Source: Ruminococcus sp. | GTDB taxonomy: Bacteria > Bacillota > Clostridia > Oscillospirales > Acutalibacteraceae | NCBI GenBank assembly: GCA_017411835.1 | Contig: JAFQPG010000004.1 | Span: 1-64,000 of the forward strand | Reading direction: 5' to 3' | Length of the DNA stretch: 64,000 nucleotides | In this document: one piece after another, positions 56,038-63,384 of the stretch | Numbering within the stretch: the stretch's first letter is position 1 | Layout of the letters: each line of letters starts with the position of its first letter | Made by a program: the position numbers and the translations under genes | Notes under the pieces: model-generated | The model's database searches: none | Told to the model about the DNA's origin: nothing | What the model saw: the letters and a program-made list of their open reading frames with translations, nothing else

Positions 56038-56238
56038 TTAATCTTCTTTATATTCCATTATATCACAGACATCACATTTGAGTATTCTGCAAAACATTTC
56101 AATCGTATGGGTACTGACACTTTCGTTTCGCTTGAGGCGAGTTATCTGTGCAGGGCTTATTTTGTATGTTTTGATTAGTGCGTATTGCGTTATTCCTTTT
56201 TCTTTCATTGTTTGCCACAGCTTATCGTACACAATCAT
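56038..56238 (-). CDS. Small Xre/Cro-type DNA-binding protein
   Basis: This 66-residue protein is essentially one helix-turn-helix (ITQYALIKTYKISPAQITRLK) followed by a second pair of helices (STHTIEMFCRILKCDVCDIM), as in the YozG/Cro family. The ATG at 56238 is preferred because the longer GTG start at 56253 overlaps the ribosome site GTGAGG. It is divergent from a PH/SHOCT protein gene. The gap holds a 24-base inverted repeat suited to a dimeric repressor, so it likely represses that gene. Confidence 0.88.
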   Translation of the reverse strand: MIVYDKLWQTMKEKGITQYALIKTYKISPAQITRLKRNESVSTHTIEMFCRILKCDVCDIMEYKED

Positions 56239-56260
56239 TTTTGCAAGCCTCACTTTCTAC

Positions 56261-56314
56261 TTGCATATTAACCGATTGCGGTGTATAATCATATTAACCA
56301 ATATCGGTTAATAT
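56261..56314 (+). promoter_or_regulatory. Promoter and palindromic operator of the PH/SHOCT gene
   Basis: TTGCAT, 17 bases, TATAAT (56284-56289). Directly downstream, over the predicted start point, is the inverted repeat ATATTAACC-AATATC-GGTTAATAT (56291-56314). A third half-site ATATTAACCGAT lies at 56265-56276 within the spacer. This fits repression by the adjacent Xre protein. Confidence 0.75.
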
Positions 56315-56343
56315 GACAAAGTAAAAATTTGGAGGTTGTTAGA

Positions 56344-57036
56344 ATGGAAGAAAAAGTTTTAATCAAAAGTGAAAAGTATAATGTCAAAAAGCTTTTCAAA
56401 ATCTTATCTCTTATCGGACTGGCTATTACTATCATAACGTTCATTAGGCGCTTTGTAGTTAAAGTTGTAGATTATATCATAGGCTATAACCAATGGAAAG
56501 AAGGTACCCATTCTTATGGTAAAGGATTCATCCAACCAGACTCATTCGATAATTCATTTTCTTTTGCGATGGCAAATGCATGGGATAACTTCATAGATGG
56601 TTATTGGTGGATGTGTTTGATTCCTATTATATCCCTTACTTTAATCGGTGGTTTAATTTATCTATGGCTTAATAGCTATGAACTTACTATTACTGATAAA
56701 AGGGTTTATGGTAAAGTTGCTTTCGGTAAAAGAGTAGATTTGCCGGTTGACTCGGTTTCTGCTACTTCGACAATCAGTCTTTTCAAAGGTGTTTCTGTTT
56801 CTACATCATCAGGCAAAATTAGTTTTCTTGCTATTAAAAACGCAAATGAAATTTATGGGGTTATTAACAACCTACTAGTAGATAGACAGAAAGAAAAAGC
56901 TCAAAGTGCAGGCACAACCATCGTTCAAAACAGCGATGAAGCAGATAAGCTCAAAAAATACAAAGAGCTGCTTGATACTGGCGTAATCACACAAGAAGAA
57001 TTTGATGCTAAGAAAAAGCAGTTATTAGGTTTATAA
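56344..57036 (+). CDS. Membrane PH-like protein with C-terminal SHOCT domain
   Basis: This 230-residue protein has membrane helices at about 22-42 and 96-120, then a bacterial PH-like segment (NSYELTITDKRVYGKVAFG, VDLPVDSVSATSTI) and a C-terminal SHOCT helical hairpin (KLKKYKELLDTGVITQEEFD, then KKKQLLGL). Proteins of this plan are common in Firmicutes and may respond to membrane stress; no precise role is established. The ATG at 56344 follows GGAGG by about 9 bases. An earlier TTG at 56329 overlaps that site and is rejected. Confidence 0.88.
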   Translation: MEEKVLIKSEKYNVKKLFKILSLIGLAITIITFIRRFVVKVVDYIIGYNQWKEGTHSYGKGFIQPDSFDNSFSFAMANAWDNFIDGYWWMCLIPIISLTLIGGLIYLWLNSYELTITDKRVYGKVAFGKRVDLPVDSVSATSTISLFKGVSVSTSSGKISFLAIKNANEIYGVINNLLVDRQKEKAQSAGTTIVQNSDEADKLKKYKELLDTGVITQEEFDAKKKQLLGL

Positions 57037-57050
57037 TACATAAAAAATCA

Positions 57051-57083
57051 AAAAGGCTTCCGAAAACTCGGAAGCCTTTTTAT
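57051..57083. terminator. Bidirectional terminator at the chromosome/element boundary
   Basis: Stem AAAAGGCTTCCGA/TCGGAAGCCTTTT with T-runs in both directions. It lies between the PH/SHOCT gene and the minus-strand gene remnant at 57100. Confidence 0.88.
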
Positions 57084-57099
57084 TATACCCTACGGTAAA

Positions 57100-57168
57100 T
57101 TATTTTAATGCATTGTAAACTGCAACTGCACAAGCAACTGTAGCACCAACCATTGGGTTGTTACCCAC
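57100..57168 (-). pseudogene. Remnant: last 22 codons of a conserved gene, cut off by an insertion
   Basis: On the minus strand an open frame ends in TAA at 57100 and encodes GNNPMVGATVACAVAVYNAL plus a Lys. It reads like a genuine protein end and is followed at the right distance by a terminator. Upstream, the frame meets an in-frame TAA at 57169-57171 and the sequence becomes unrelated and AT-rich. The likely parent is a conserved clostridial protein (my best guess is the GGGtGRT family, not verified). The break coincides with the start of mobile-element genes. Confidence 0.6.
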
Positions 57169-57379
57169 TTAATCAAAACATGGTTTTTTCTTCCTCATAC
57201 CCTTTTTTCTGCCTCATAGCCTTTTTTACCCGAAAAAACGGTGTTTTTGGGGTGTTTTTAAAATCCCAAATCCTTATTTGTCCCTATCTGTCCTGGAATA
57301 ATGTAGAAAAAATGTTGAAAATTTTATTTTCTACATTTATCAAAATAGTTATGAGTAAAAAATTACTGCATACATTATT

Positions 57380-57419
57380 TTTTAAGTAAAGGCGTCCGCT
57401 AAAAATAGCGACGCCTTTA
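57380..57419 (-). terminator. Hairpin at the 3' end of the element's Xre gene
   Basis: Stem TAAAGGCGTC/GACGCCTTTA around the Xre stop codon; T-tract modest on both strands. The remainder of 57169-57380 is AT-rich with a second inverted repeat (ATGTAGAAAA...TTTTCTACAT, about 57302-57339). Confidence 0.5.
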
Positions 57420-57743
57420 ACTTTTTTCAGACATATAATTTATTATACTACTGATAATTTTTAACTCGTTTTCGGAAAGTTCCATCAGCTTTTCAATCAG
57501 AATATTTACTTCCTCTTTTTGTCTTTTTGCACCTGTTAATACATAGTCTGCACTAACATCAAGAACATCACACACTTTTGCTAAGTTTTCTGGGCGAATT
57601 GCTTTTTTGCCAAGCTCCAAATTTGAAATCATCTGTGTAGAAACATCTATCTTTTCAGCAAGTTCTTCTTGGGTTAAACGGAGAGATTTTCTGCGAAGCA
57701 TAATTCTTTGTCCCATTTCTTTGAGAAATGCAGTTTCACTCAT
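57417..57743 (-). CDS. XRE-family transcriptional regulator of the element
   Basis: This 108-residue protein has an N-terminal helix-turn-helix (RLTQEELAEKIDVSTQMISNLE) and a C-terminal helical tail. It resembles immunity-type or phage-like repressors of mobile elements. The ATG at 57743 follows GAGGTGATT; the longer start at 57752 overlaps that site. It is divergent from a two-gene cargo operon, and the gap contains two copies of one palindrome located in both promoters. Confidence 0.9.
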   Translation of the reverse strand: MSETAFLKEMGQRIMLRRKSLRLTQEELAEKIDVSTQMISNLELGKKAIRPENLAKVCDVLDVSADYVLTGAKRQKEEVNILIEKLMELSENELKIISSIINYMSEKS

Positions 57744-57775
57744 AGCAATCACCTCAAAAAGTTTAATATATTTAA

Positions 57776-57855
57776 ATTATACTACCCATAGGTGATATAT
57801 TTTATATCTTATAGCGATAGTTTTATTGACTTTTATCACCTATAAGTGATATAAT
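57776..57855. promoter_or_regulatory. Divergent promoters with paired XRE operators
   Basis: The plus-strand promoter is TTGACT (57826), 18 bases, TATAAT (57850-57855), with the palindrome TATCACCTATAAGTGATA (57834-57851) filling the spacer. The minus-strand -10 TATAAT is at 57776-57781, with a related site TACTACCCATAGGTGATA at 57780-57797. One bound repressor species could therefore shut both directions. Confidence 0.75.
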
Positions 57856-57916
57856 TCTTCTTGATAGGAGTTCAAAACTCAATATTTTCAAAAACAACAG
57901 AAAGAGGGAAGTTTCT

Positions 57917-58627
57917 ATGGCAAAAACAAAAGTATGTCCGTTTTGCGGCAAGGAGTATCAGGACAAATTTTTCGGTTCAAGTGAGGCAGGAACACTTCAA
58001 TTCGGAGATGGTCTGACTTATCTAAGTTTAAGTTGTTGTAGCGAATGTAGCAATAAATACGAAAACGAAGCTAAACAAGAAGGTCAGAGATTTTCAGTAA
58101 AGGTTGCCAATCTAAAAGCTGCAACAAGGAAAAAATACAAAGATGTGGATATTGCAAAAATGTTTTGCACTTACTTAGCAGAAAAAGCAACCTATCCCAC
58201 ATATACAGGAGAAGAAGCACTCCCGATTAGTTTTTGTTACATTACCCCTGACGGTCATTTCAGTATGACCGAATTCCATACTGCAAATTCAGAATACAGC
58301 GTCAAGCAATACGAGAAGTCTATGAATAAAATCTTTTCTTATGACAAATATCATATGTTTTCTGCCCGAGATGTATCAAAATTAGAATTTTGTCAAGTTG
58401 GTATGAAAGATGTTACAGGTTTGTTTTCAGCTGTTCTCACATACGATGTTCGTCTGAATGATGAAAAGGTTATGACATATAAACCTTGTATCGCACGTTT
58501 TTTCGTAAGGGGAAAAGGTATCCGACAGGCTCATTCAGCTGAAAAAGAAATGAGAAGACTTTTAGAAGTATTTAAAACAAAAGTCGGAGTTAATTTGCCT
58601 ATAACAAAAGTCAAGAAGTTCAAGTAA
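57917..58627 (+). CDS. Unknown zinc-ribbon protein, first cargo gene of the element
   Basis: This 236-residue soluble protein starts with a zinc ribbon (CPFCGKEY ... CCSEC at residues 7-40) followed by a mixed alpha/beta region of about 190 residues with no recognised domain. It is the first gene of an operon controlled by the divergent XRE protein and is 14 bases upstream of a membrane protein gene. AAAGAGGGAAG precedes the ATG. Function is unknown; it could be defence, toxin or regulatory cargo. Confidence 0.75.
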   Translation: MAKTKVCPFCGKEYQDKFFGSSEAGTLQFGDGLTYLSLSCCSECSNKYENEAKQEGQRFSVKVANLKAATRKKYKDVDIAKMFCTYLAEKATYPTYTGEEALPISFCYITPDGHFSMTEFHTANSEYSVKQYEKSMNKIFSYDKYHMFSARDVSKLEFCQVGMKDVTGLFSAVLTYDVRLNDEKVMTYKPCIARFFVRGKGIRQAHSAEKEMRRLLEVFKTKVGVNLPITKVKKFK

Positions 58628-58641
58628 AGGAGATATACATA

Positions 58642-59811
58642 ATGAACGAGCTTGAAACACAAGTAATGGAAACAGAAGTGATTTCTAATGAACAGCCTGC
58701 TGGTGCTTGGCACTATATAAGAGCATTCTGTGCTTTCTTTGCAATTATTACTTCTTTTGCCCCTATTATAGTAATGACCGAAATGAGAACTCACTTTCTT
58801 GGTTTTGCAGGGGTTTTGTGGGTATTAGGTATCATATCCGCATTGTTGGTTTCACCATTAAAATTTTTAAAATTTGGTTGGAATATATTATCCAGATGTG
58901 CTATATTCGGTTGGTTTCTCCTTCCGTTTCCTTTTGATTTAGTAACTGTTGCCGTTTCCATAGCAGTAGGTATCCTCGGTGCAGTTTTGGCGCTGATTGT
59001 ATGTCCTGCTATCTTTACTATTTATACATACTTTACAGATATTCGTTATTATTGTGTTAATAATAAAAAAGAGTTTATAGCGATTGGTTCTGCTATTGCA
59101 ATCGTCCTTGTTTCTGTCGGACTTTTCTTTGCAATGCACGGTATCACAACAGCCATAGAGGCACCTATGGTTAAAAACAAGTTTGATGCTGTCAGTTGCT
59201 ATAACACTTATTCAGAAGAAAACACAGATGTAAAGCAACTGTCTGAGGACATTTTAAGCAATCCTAAATCAAGCGAATTCTCAGAAGGTGGCTATGTTTG
59301 CACAAATGTATATGAATATGAAGGTAAAGAAGGCTTTGTTAATTTCACATACACAGACACCGTTAAGTTTGAATACTTAAATAATATATGGAAAGTTATT
59401 GATATAGATGAAACCAAAGAGGCAGGTACAGTCGATACAATTAACGGCACTTGGAAAGGCACTGGATATTATCCTGCAAACTTTGCTTCTAACAACGAGT
59501 TTGTTTTCAATATTAAGAATCTGACTAAAAGCGGTGGCACGGGCTCGCTCAGCGTTTATCTTGAAGGAACTACTGACGACCATTCGGATTTTACTATTGA
59601 AATGGGAGAGATAGAAACACAAGTACTTGACCCTGTAACACAGGAAACGGAAGTAGTTGCAAATCTCACTTTGATTTTGGATAGTCCTTTGACTTGTGAT
59701 AATTTTGTAAGTCAAACATTTTCTGAGGTAGAGTGTGAATTTTCACTTACTGAAAATGAAATCAGAACCTATACATTTGATGTGGGTGGCGTAATTTTAG
59801 AATATCAATAA
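58642..59811 (+). CDS. Unknown membrane protein with large extracytoplasmic domain
   Basis: This 389-residue protein has about four or five membrane segments (about 25-45, 52-70, 78-130, 145-170) and then a C-terminal domain of about 210 residues. That domain contains conserved-looking beta segments (INGTWKGTGYYPANF, then FVFNIKNLTKSGGTGSLSVY). It starts after the very strong ribosome site AAGGAGATATACATA. With the preceding gene it forms the cargo unit of the element. No family is recognised. Confidence 0.78.
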   Translation: MNELETQVMETEVISNEQPAGAWHYIRAFCAFFAIITSFAPIIVMTEMRTHFLGFAGVLWVLGIISALLVSPLKFLKFGWNILSRCAIFGWFLLPFPFDLVTVAVSIAVGILGAVLALIVCPAIFTIYTYFTDIRYYCVNNKKEFIAIGSAIAIVLVSVGLFFAMHGITTAIEAPMVKNKFDAVSCYNTYSEENTDVKQLSEDILSNPKSSEFSEGGYVCTNVYEYEGKEGFVNFTYTDTVKFEYLNNIWKVIDIDETKEAGTVDTINGTWKGTGYYPANFASNNEFVFNIKNLTKSGGTGSLSVYLEGTTDDHSDFTIEMGEIETQVLDPVTQETEVVANLTLILDSPLTCDNFVSQTFSEVECEFSLTENEIRTYTFDVGGVILEYQ

Positions 59812-59815
59812 ATTA

Positions 59816-59855
59816 AACAGGACATTTTGCCTACGGCATTTTGTCCTGTTTTTTC
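59816..59855 (+). terminator. Terminator of the cargo operon
   Basis: Long stem ACAGGACAtTTTGCC/GGCA..TTTTGTCCTGT with TAC loop, then TTTTTTC. It may also serve the convergent relaxase gene. Confidence 0.82.
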
Positions 59856-59862
59856 TTTGTCC

Positions 59863-61311
59863 TTATCGCTCGGGAGTATCATTAGAATGAGTCTTATATA
59901 TGGTGATTTCATTTATCTGTTGTATTGACTTTTCTAATTGCTTTTCGTATTCAATCAAGGATTGTTCTATCATATCTAAATCTTTATTTCGTAGTTTATC
60001 TCCGATTGTTTGACCATCAGTGATTATTTGTTTTGCTTGTATTTTTATTTCTTGATTTTTCTTTTGCAATTCCTGAACATCTTGTTCTAATGATTTTGTT
60101 TCTATCGCTATAAATAATGCGAACACCAACTTGAACATCTTTATAATGAAAAAGTCATTACTATATGCAATATTATTCAAAATACTTTTTAACCTTTTTC
60201 TGCTGTGATTTGCGTCTTTTCTTGCTCTTTCGATTTCATCAAAGAGCATTTTCTTTTTTCTGCGATATTGCTCAAAGTATTCAGACGTAGCAGTATTGAA
60301 TTCTTGCCAGGCCTCTGATAACACTTTTTCACTTCTCTGTTTTATTCTCTCGTATTCAGAAGCAGTTTTTCTCAACTCTTCATTTTCAAGATGTTCCAAA
60401 TAAAAAACTTTCTGATTGCTGTTTTTTACAAAATTTATGAACTTATCTTGTAGTTGCAACAACTCTCCTGCTTCTTGTTCTACAAGTTCTGCACTTGCTT
60501 TTGAATTTTCCTGCTCCTGACGAAGTATATATTCTTCTTTTGATAAATGCTTTTTAGAATGCTTGCCATCAACAATATTGATACCATATTCTTTTGCAAT
60601 TTCTTTTATAGCTTCTCGTTCCTGTTCCTGAAAACGAATAGTCCCCATATCTCCAAGTTTTCCAGAGGTTAGTCCCTGTTGTTTAAATGCACCATTTTCC
60701 GATATTCGCACTGCCAACCCTCTAACCGCCTCTGAATCTGTCCAAGGTATGTAACACAGATGAATATGTGGCACTCCACCTTTACTTGTAGTTCCATTTC
60801 CAACCTCATCTCTATGCAAATGGGCAGAAAACACAAACAAATGTGGATTTCGTTTTTGAAAATCGGACATATACTCATTAAGCACATCAACAGCAAGTTG
60901 TTCTTTATCATTGCCACATTTAAAAATTCCATCGTATGTATCACAATTACCAACTGTGATTATAACCTCATAATAGGGTTTAGGGTATTTAGATTTAATT
61001 CTTCTCTGTTCAGCTTTTGAAGCTCCTGATGAAATTGCTTCTTGAAGTTTTGCTTCCCCTTTTAAATACTGTCCCATTATATGTTGATAATAGTCTTTGA
61101 TTTGGCGACAAGGTTTTTTACCTTTGTTGTACTCTGCCAGAGCATCATCAAACAGGTAGTGATATGCTTCTTCTACTGTCATATCTATATAACAAACATT
61201 AAGATGTTTTCTCTTAGGGTCAGCGTGTGGAACAAATACGGTTCTATTGTTGTGCCCAAGATGTGAGAAAGCACATGTGCCTTTATGGAAACTACACGTT
61301 AAATCATACAT
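59863..61311 (-). CDS. MobV-family (Mob/Pre-type) relaxase
   Basis: This 482-residue protein has the relaxase core in its first half. The metal-binding histidines are in HLHRDEVGNGTTSKGG followed by VPHIHL at about 165-190. The second half is a long coiled coil (about 245-420) for DNA or partner interaction. Such proteins nick oriT and start transfer of mobilisable plasmids and elements that borrow a helper conjugation system. The ATG at 61311 follows GAAAGGAG by 9 bases; the ORF extends 23 codons further up to 61380 without a ribosome site. No coupling protein or type IV secretion genes are seen, so it is mobilisable, not self-transmissible. Confidence 0.88.
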   Translation of the reverse strand: MYDLTCSFHKGTCAFSHLGHNNRTVFVPHADPKRKHLNVCYIDMTVEEAYHYLFDDALAEYNKGKKPCRQIKDYYQHIMGQYLKGEAKLQEAISSGASKAEQRRIKSKYPKPYYEVIITVGNCDTYDGIFKCGNDKEQLAVDVLNEYMSDFQKRNPHLFVFSAHLHRDEVGNGTTSKGGVPHIHLCYIPWTDSEAVRGLAVRISENGAFKQQGLTSGKLGDMGTIRFQEQEREAIKEIAKEYGINIVDGKHSKKHLSKEEYILRQEQENSKASAELVEQEAGELLQLQDKFINFVKNSNQKVFYLEHLENEELRKTASEYERIKQRSEKVLSEAWQEFNTATSEYFEQYRRKKKMLFDEIERARKDANHSRKRLKSILNNIAYSNDFFIIKMFKLVFALFIAIETKSLEQDVQELQKKNQEIKIQAKQIITDGQTIGDKLRNKDLDMIEQSLIEYEKQLEKSIQQINEITIYKTHSNDTPER

Positions 61312-61546
61312 ACAAAAAATCTCCTTTCTATCTTTATATAAAGGATGATTTTTTACATTTATATTGAAAGCGTTGTTCAATATAAATTACTCAATATTAT
61401 GAATGAACCGTAATAAATTCCAGTCATTCATTTGAGCTCTCCGAGGGTTCTCTCTTACTTTCGCACAGTACATTTTTTGATTATTATATCTATCTGTCAT
61501 ACTTATATTAAGCGAAAAAGCAAAATCGCAGAAAGGAGATTTTAAA
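61312..61546. other. Candidate oriT region between relaxase and accessory genes
   Basis: This 235-base non-coding gap separates the relaxase from the ribbon-helix-helix gene, the usual position of oriT. It contains short inverted repeats, e.g. GAATGA...TCATTC (61401-61432) and GCGAAAAAGCAAAATCGC (61513-61530). A nick site cannot be pinned from sequence alone. Confidence 0.4.
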
Positions 61547-61831
61547 ATGACAGATGTGAGAATTTATTGTTCAGAAGATTATAAGAAACAAATCAAAATT
61601 ATGGCGGTCAGTAAAGGCACAACTATCAGTGAGTTGCTTTTAGAAATTATCAGTAAAGTAATTCCGGAAGCAACTACCAATCTGCAAAAAGAGATTGAAA
61701 CTATCAATAACACCCTTGCAAAAAACGGAAGTAAAATGTCAGCAGAAGAAAGACAAGTGCTAAAAAACCGCAGAAATGAAATTAAGAAAATATTGGAAGG
61801 AGGAAAATGTTATGAGCAAAATAAATCGTGA
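61547..61831 (+). CDS. Small ribbon-helix-helix-like mobilisation accessory protein
   Basis: This 94-residue protein begins with a beta strand and helix pair (VRIYCSEDYKKQIKIMAVSK, then GTTISELLLEII) that fits a CopG/MobC-type ribbon-helix-helix. A coiled C-terminal half contains MSAEERQVLKNRRNEIKK. These proteins bind oriT and assist the relaxase. It is divergent from the relaxase. AAAGGAG precedes the ATG. Its 3' end overlaps the next gene by 20 bases. Confidence 0.78.
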   Translation: MTDVRIYCSEDYKKQIKIMAVSKGTTISELLLEIISKVIPEATTNLQKEIETINNTLAKNGSKMSAEERQVLKNRRNEIKKILEGGKCYEQNKS

Positions 61832-62144
61832 AGGAACGATTAACAATATTGAATGGCTTGAATCCGAGGAAAAAGAAAAGGTTCGCAAAGCCGAAAAATC
61901 TAAACTTAAACTTGAATTGGAAAGACTAAAAATGGAAAAAGAAAAGCAAAGTAGTGTTGCATTGTATGAGATGTATAATGCAGTGGCTCGCTGTGGAGAA
62001 GATTTTGCTACTGATACTTATGGCATCAGATTGTGCCACTATGCAACTGCAATGGTATATCTCTGCTATAAATTGAGATATATAGACCGACAAACTTATA
62101 AACGATTAACTGATTATCTTGATATAAAAACTAAAAAGTGTTAA
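61812..62144 (+). CDS. Small unknown element protein coupled to the accessory gene
   Basis: This 110-residue protein has a charged helical N-terminal half (NIEWLESEEKEKVRKAEKS) and a Cys/Tyr-containing C-terminal half (LCHYATAMVYLCYKLRYID). It starts at an ATG (61812) within the preceding gene, 8-9 bases after GGAGG, so translation is coupled. The longer in-frame start at 61776 lacks a ribosome site. It ends before a clear terminator. No function known; probably an accessory of mobilisation. Confidence 0.72.
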   Translation: MSKINREGTINNIEWLESEEKEKVRKAEKSKLKLELERLKMEKEKQSSVALYEMYNAVARCGEDFATDTYGIRLCHYATAMVYLCYKLRYIDRQTYKRLTDYLDIKTKKC

Positions 62145-62149
62145 GAAAA

Positions 62150-62181
62150 AGTCCGTAGCAAAAACTACGGATGTTTTTTTG
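62150..62181 (+). terminator. Terminator of the mobilisation accessory pair
   Basis: Stem TCCGTAG/CTACGGA with CAAAAA loop, followed by TTTTTTT. Confidence 0.85.
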
Positions 62182-62285
62182 CAAAAAAGCTATGAGCTAA
62201 AACTTAAATCTAAATCACTTCTTACATACTTATATCGCAAAACAGCGAAACCGCTAAAGTGCGAAAAAATGAAAAGGAGAAAACT

Positions 62286-62783
62286 ATGAGTATTAAAGAT
62301 TTAGATGAAAAGGACAGCTTTCTTTTGTATTCCTCGTTTGATGAATTGTACTTCTCAGAACTTGATTTTCACGAAAAAGGAATTCTGATTGACTGTATCT
62401 TTAAGTATGTAAAGGATGGCAGAATGAACTTTGAGGCACTTGAAAATGATAGAGCAATGAGAATTTCGTTCAGAGCAATAGTCGATGTAATTAATAGGAA
62501 TAACAAAAAGTGGGACGAGAGCAAAGAGAGAAGACGAAACGCAGCTCGTAAAAGATGGGACAAAGAAAAGAATCTGGACACACGAACAATAGAAATGCCA
62601 GGCGACAGCAGTTTAGTGATGACAGGCAATATAAACAATATGCCAAAAGATTACGAAGAGCTTAAATCACGAACCCAAATTGCTAACTACGAAGAGTTGA
62701 GAAAACTTGTTGATTTCTGTAATTTCAATAAGTGGGAAGCACCCTTGGAAGAAATGCAATCATCTTATGAAGATACAATGTAG
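62286..62783 (+). CDS. DUF6291-like plasmid/phage protein
   Basis: This 165-residue protein has the shape of DUF6291-type proteins found in phages and plasmids: FLLYSSFDELYFSELDFHE, KGILIDCIFKYVKDG, and SFRAIVDVINRNNKKWDE followed by ERRRNAARKRW. These are suspected replication-associated proteins. The ATG at 62286 follows AAAAGGAG; the longer start at 62259 has none. It is the only replication-type gene visible in the element. Confidence 0.8.
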   Translation: MSIKDLDEKDSFLLYSSFDELYFSELDFHEKGILIDCIFKYVKDGRMNFEALENDRAMRISFRAIVDVINRNNKKWDESKERRRNAARKRWDKEKNLDTRTIEMPGDSSLVMTGNINNMPKDYEELKSRTQIANYEELRKLVDFCNFNKWEAPLEEMQSSYEDTM

Positions 62784-62838
62784 TGCTATTTATAAATTGC
62801 ATTGCATTTTATAGAATGTATTACAGAAATCACTCCCC

Positions 62839-62892
62839 CATATACATTGACAATATCATATACAAAGACATTTACATACACATTACCATTGG
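62839..62892. repeat. Three degenerate 18-base direct repeats (iteron-like)
   Basis: Units CATATACATTGACAATAT, CATATACAAAGACATTTA and CATACACATTACCATTGG follow head to tail, 56 bases after the DUF6291-like gene. They could be replication iterons. Alternatively they are codons of a low-complexity 33-residue frame at 62816-62917 that alternates Ile with Asp/Asn/Tyr. Confidence 0.35.
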
Positions 62893-62992
62893 CAAGAACA
62901 TAGACATTTTTCATTGACAATCACAGCAGGGTCTTTAAGGTGGAGTAATTGTATATGTGGTAAAGAAAACTCTAAGCATTCAAAGTTATAAG

Positions 62993-63260
62993 GCGACTGG
63001 ACTGAACCAGTCGCTTTTAATTTTGTATAGGTTATTTTAAGAGTTTGCTTAGCACACTTTTTATGAATGTCGCTTAATGTTGTGTATGCACATCTGCATT
63101 AACCGTTCCTAGAAAAAAGACTTCTTTGGGGTGGTTATTGATGACATTTGGGTTGTCAGGTTATTGGCAACTTTCTGACAGCCACACGCTTACCGCCAGT
63201 GAAACGAAAATGCCTCACAAGGCATTACAGTGGCACGACCGACTGGCTCAGTCCAGTCGC
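62993..63260. mobile_element. MITE-like segment with inverted hairpin ends
   Basis: The segment begins with GCGACTGGACTGAACCAGTC (62993-63012) and ends with CGACTGGCTCAGTCCAGTCG (63240-63259), which is its near-exact inverse (one mismatch). Each end is also self-complementary. The left copy is followed by TTTTAATTTT and could act as a terminator. The interior contains further inverted repeats (GGTTGTCAG...CTGACAGCC, ATGCCTCACAAGGCAT) and no convincing gene. The gap 62784-63384 otherwise holds only the iteron-like repeats and a promoter. Confidence 0.45.
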
Positions 63261-63311
63261 AATAATGAAACATATTCTTATAGTCAATTAATTTATTACA
63301 CAAATATATTG

Positions 63312-63340
63312 TTGAAACTTATCACTGTTAAAGGTATAAT
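63312..63340 (+). promoter_or_regulatory. Promoter of the terminal unknown gene
   Basis: TTGAAA, 17 bases, TATAAT, 45 bases before the ATG at 63385. Confidence 0.7.
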
Positions 63341-63384
63341 TTTATAAGGATATATAACTAAAAAATCCAAACACGAGGTATATT

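Noticed and set aside
57153-57389. 78-codon frame in the gap before the XRE gene
   Set aside because: Phe/Leu-rich AT noise spanning the hairpins; no ribosome site.
63126-63347. 73-codon frame on the plus strand
   Set aside because: It crosses the inverted hairpin end and the downstream promoter, with no convincing ribosome site or family.
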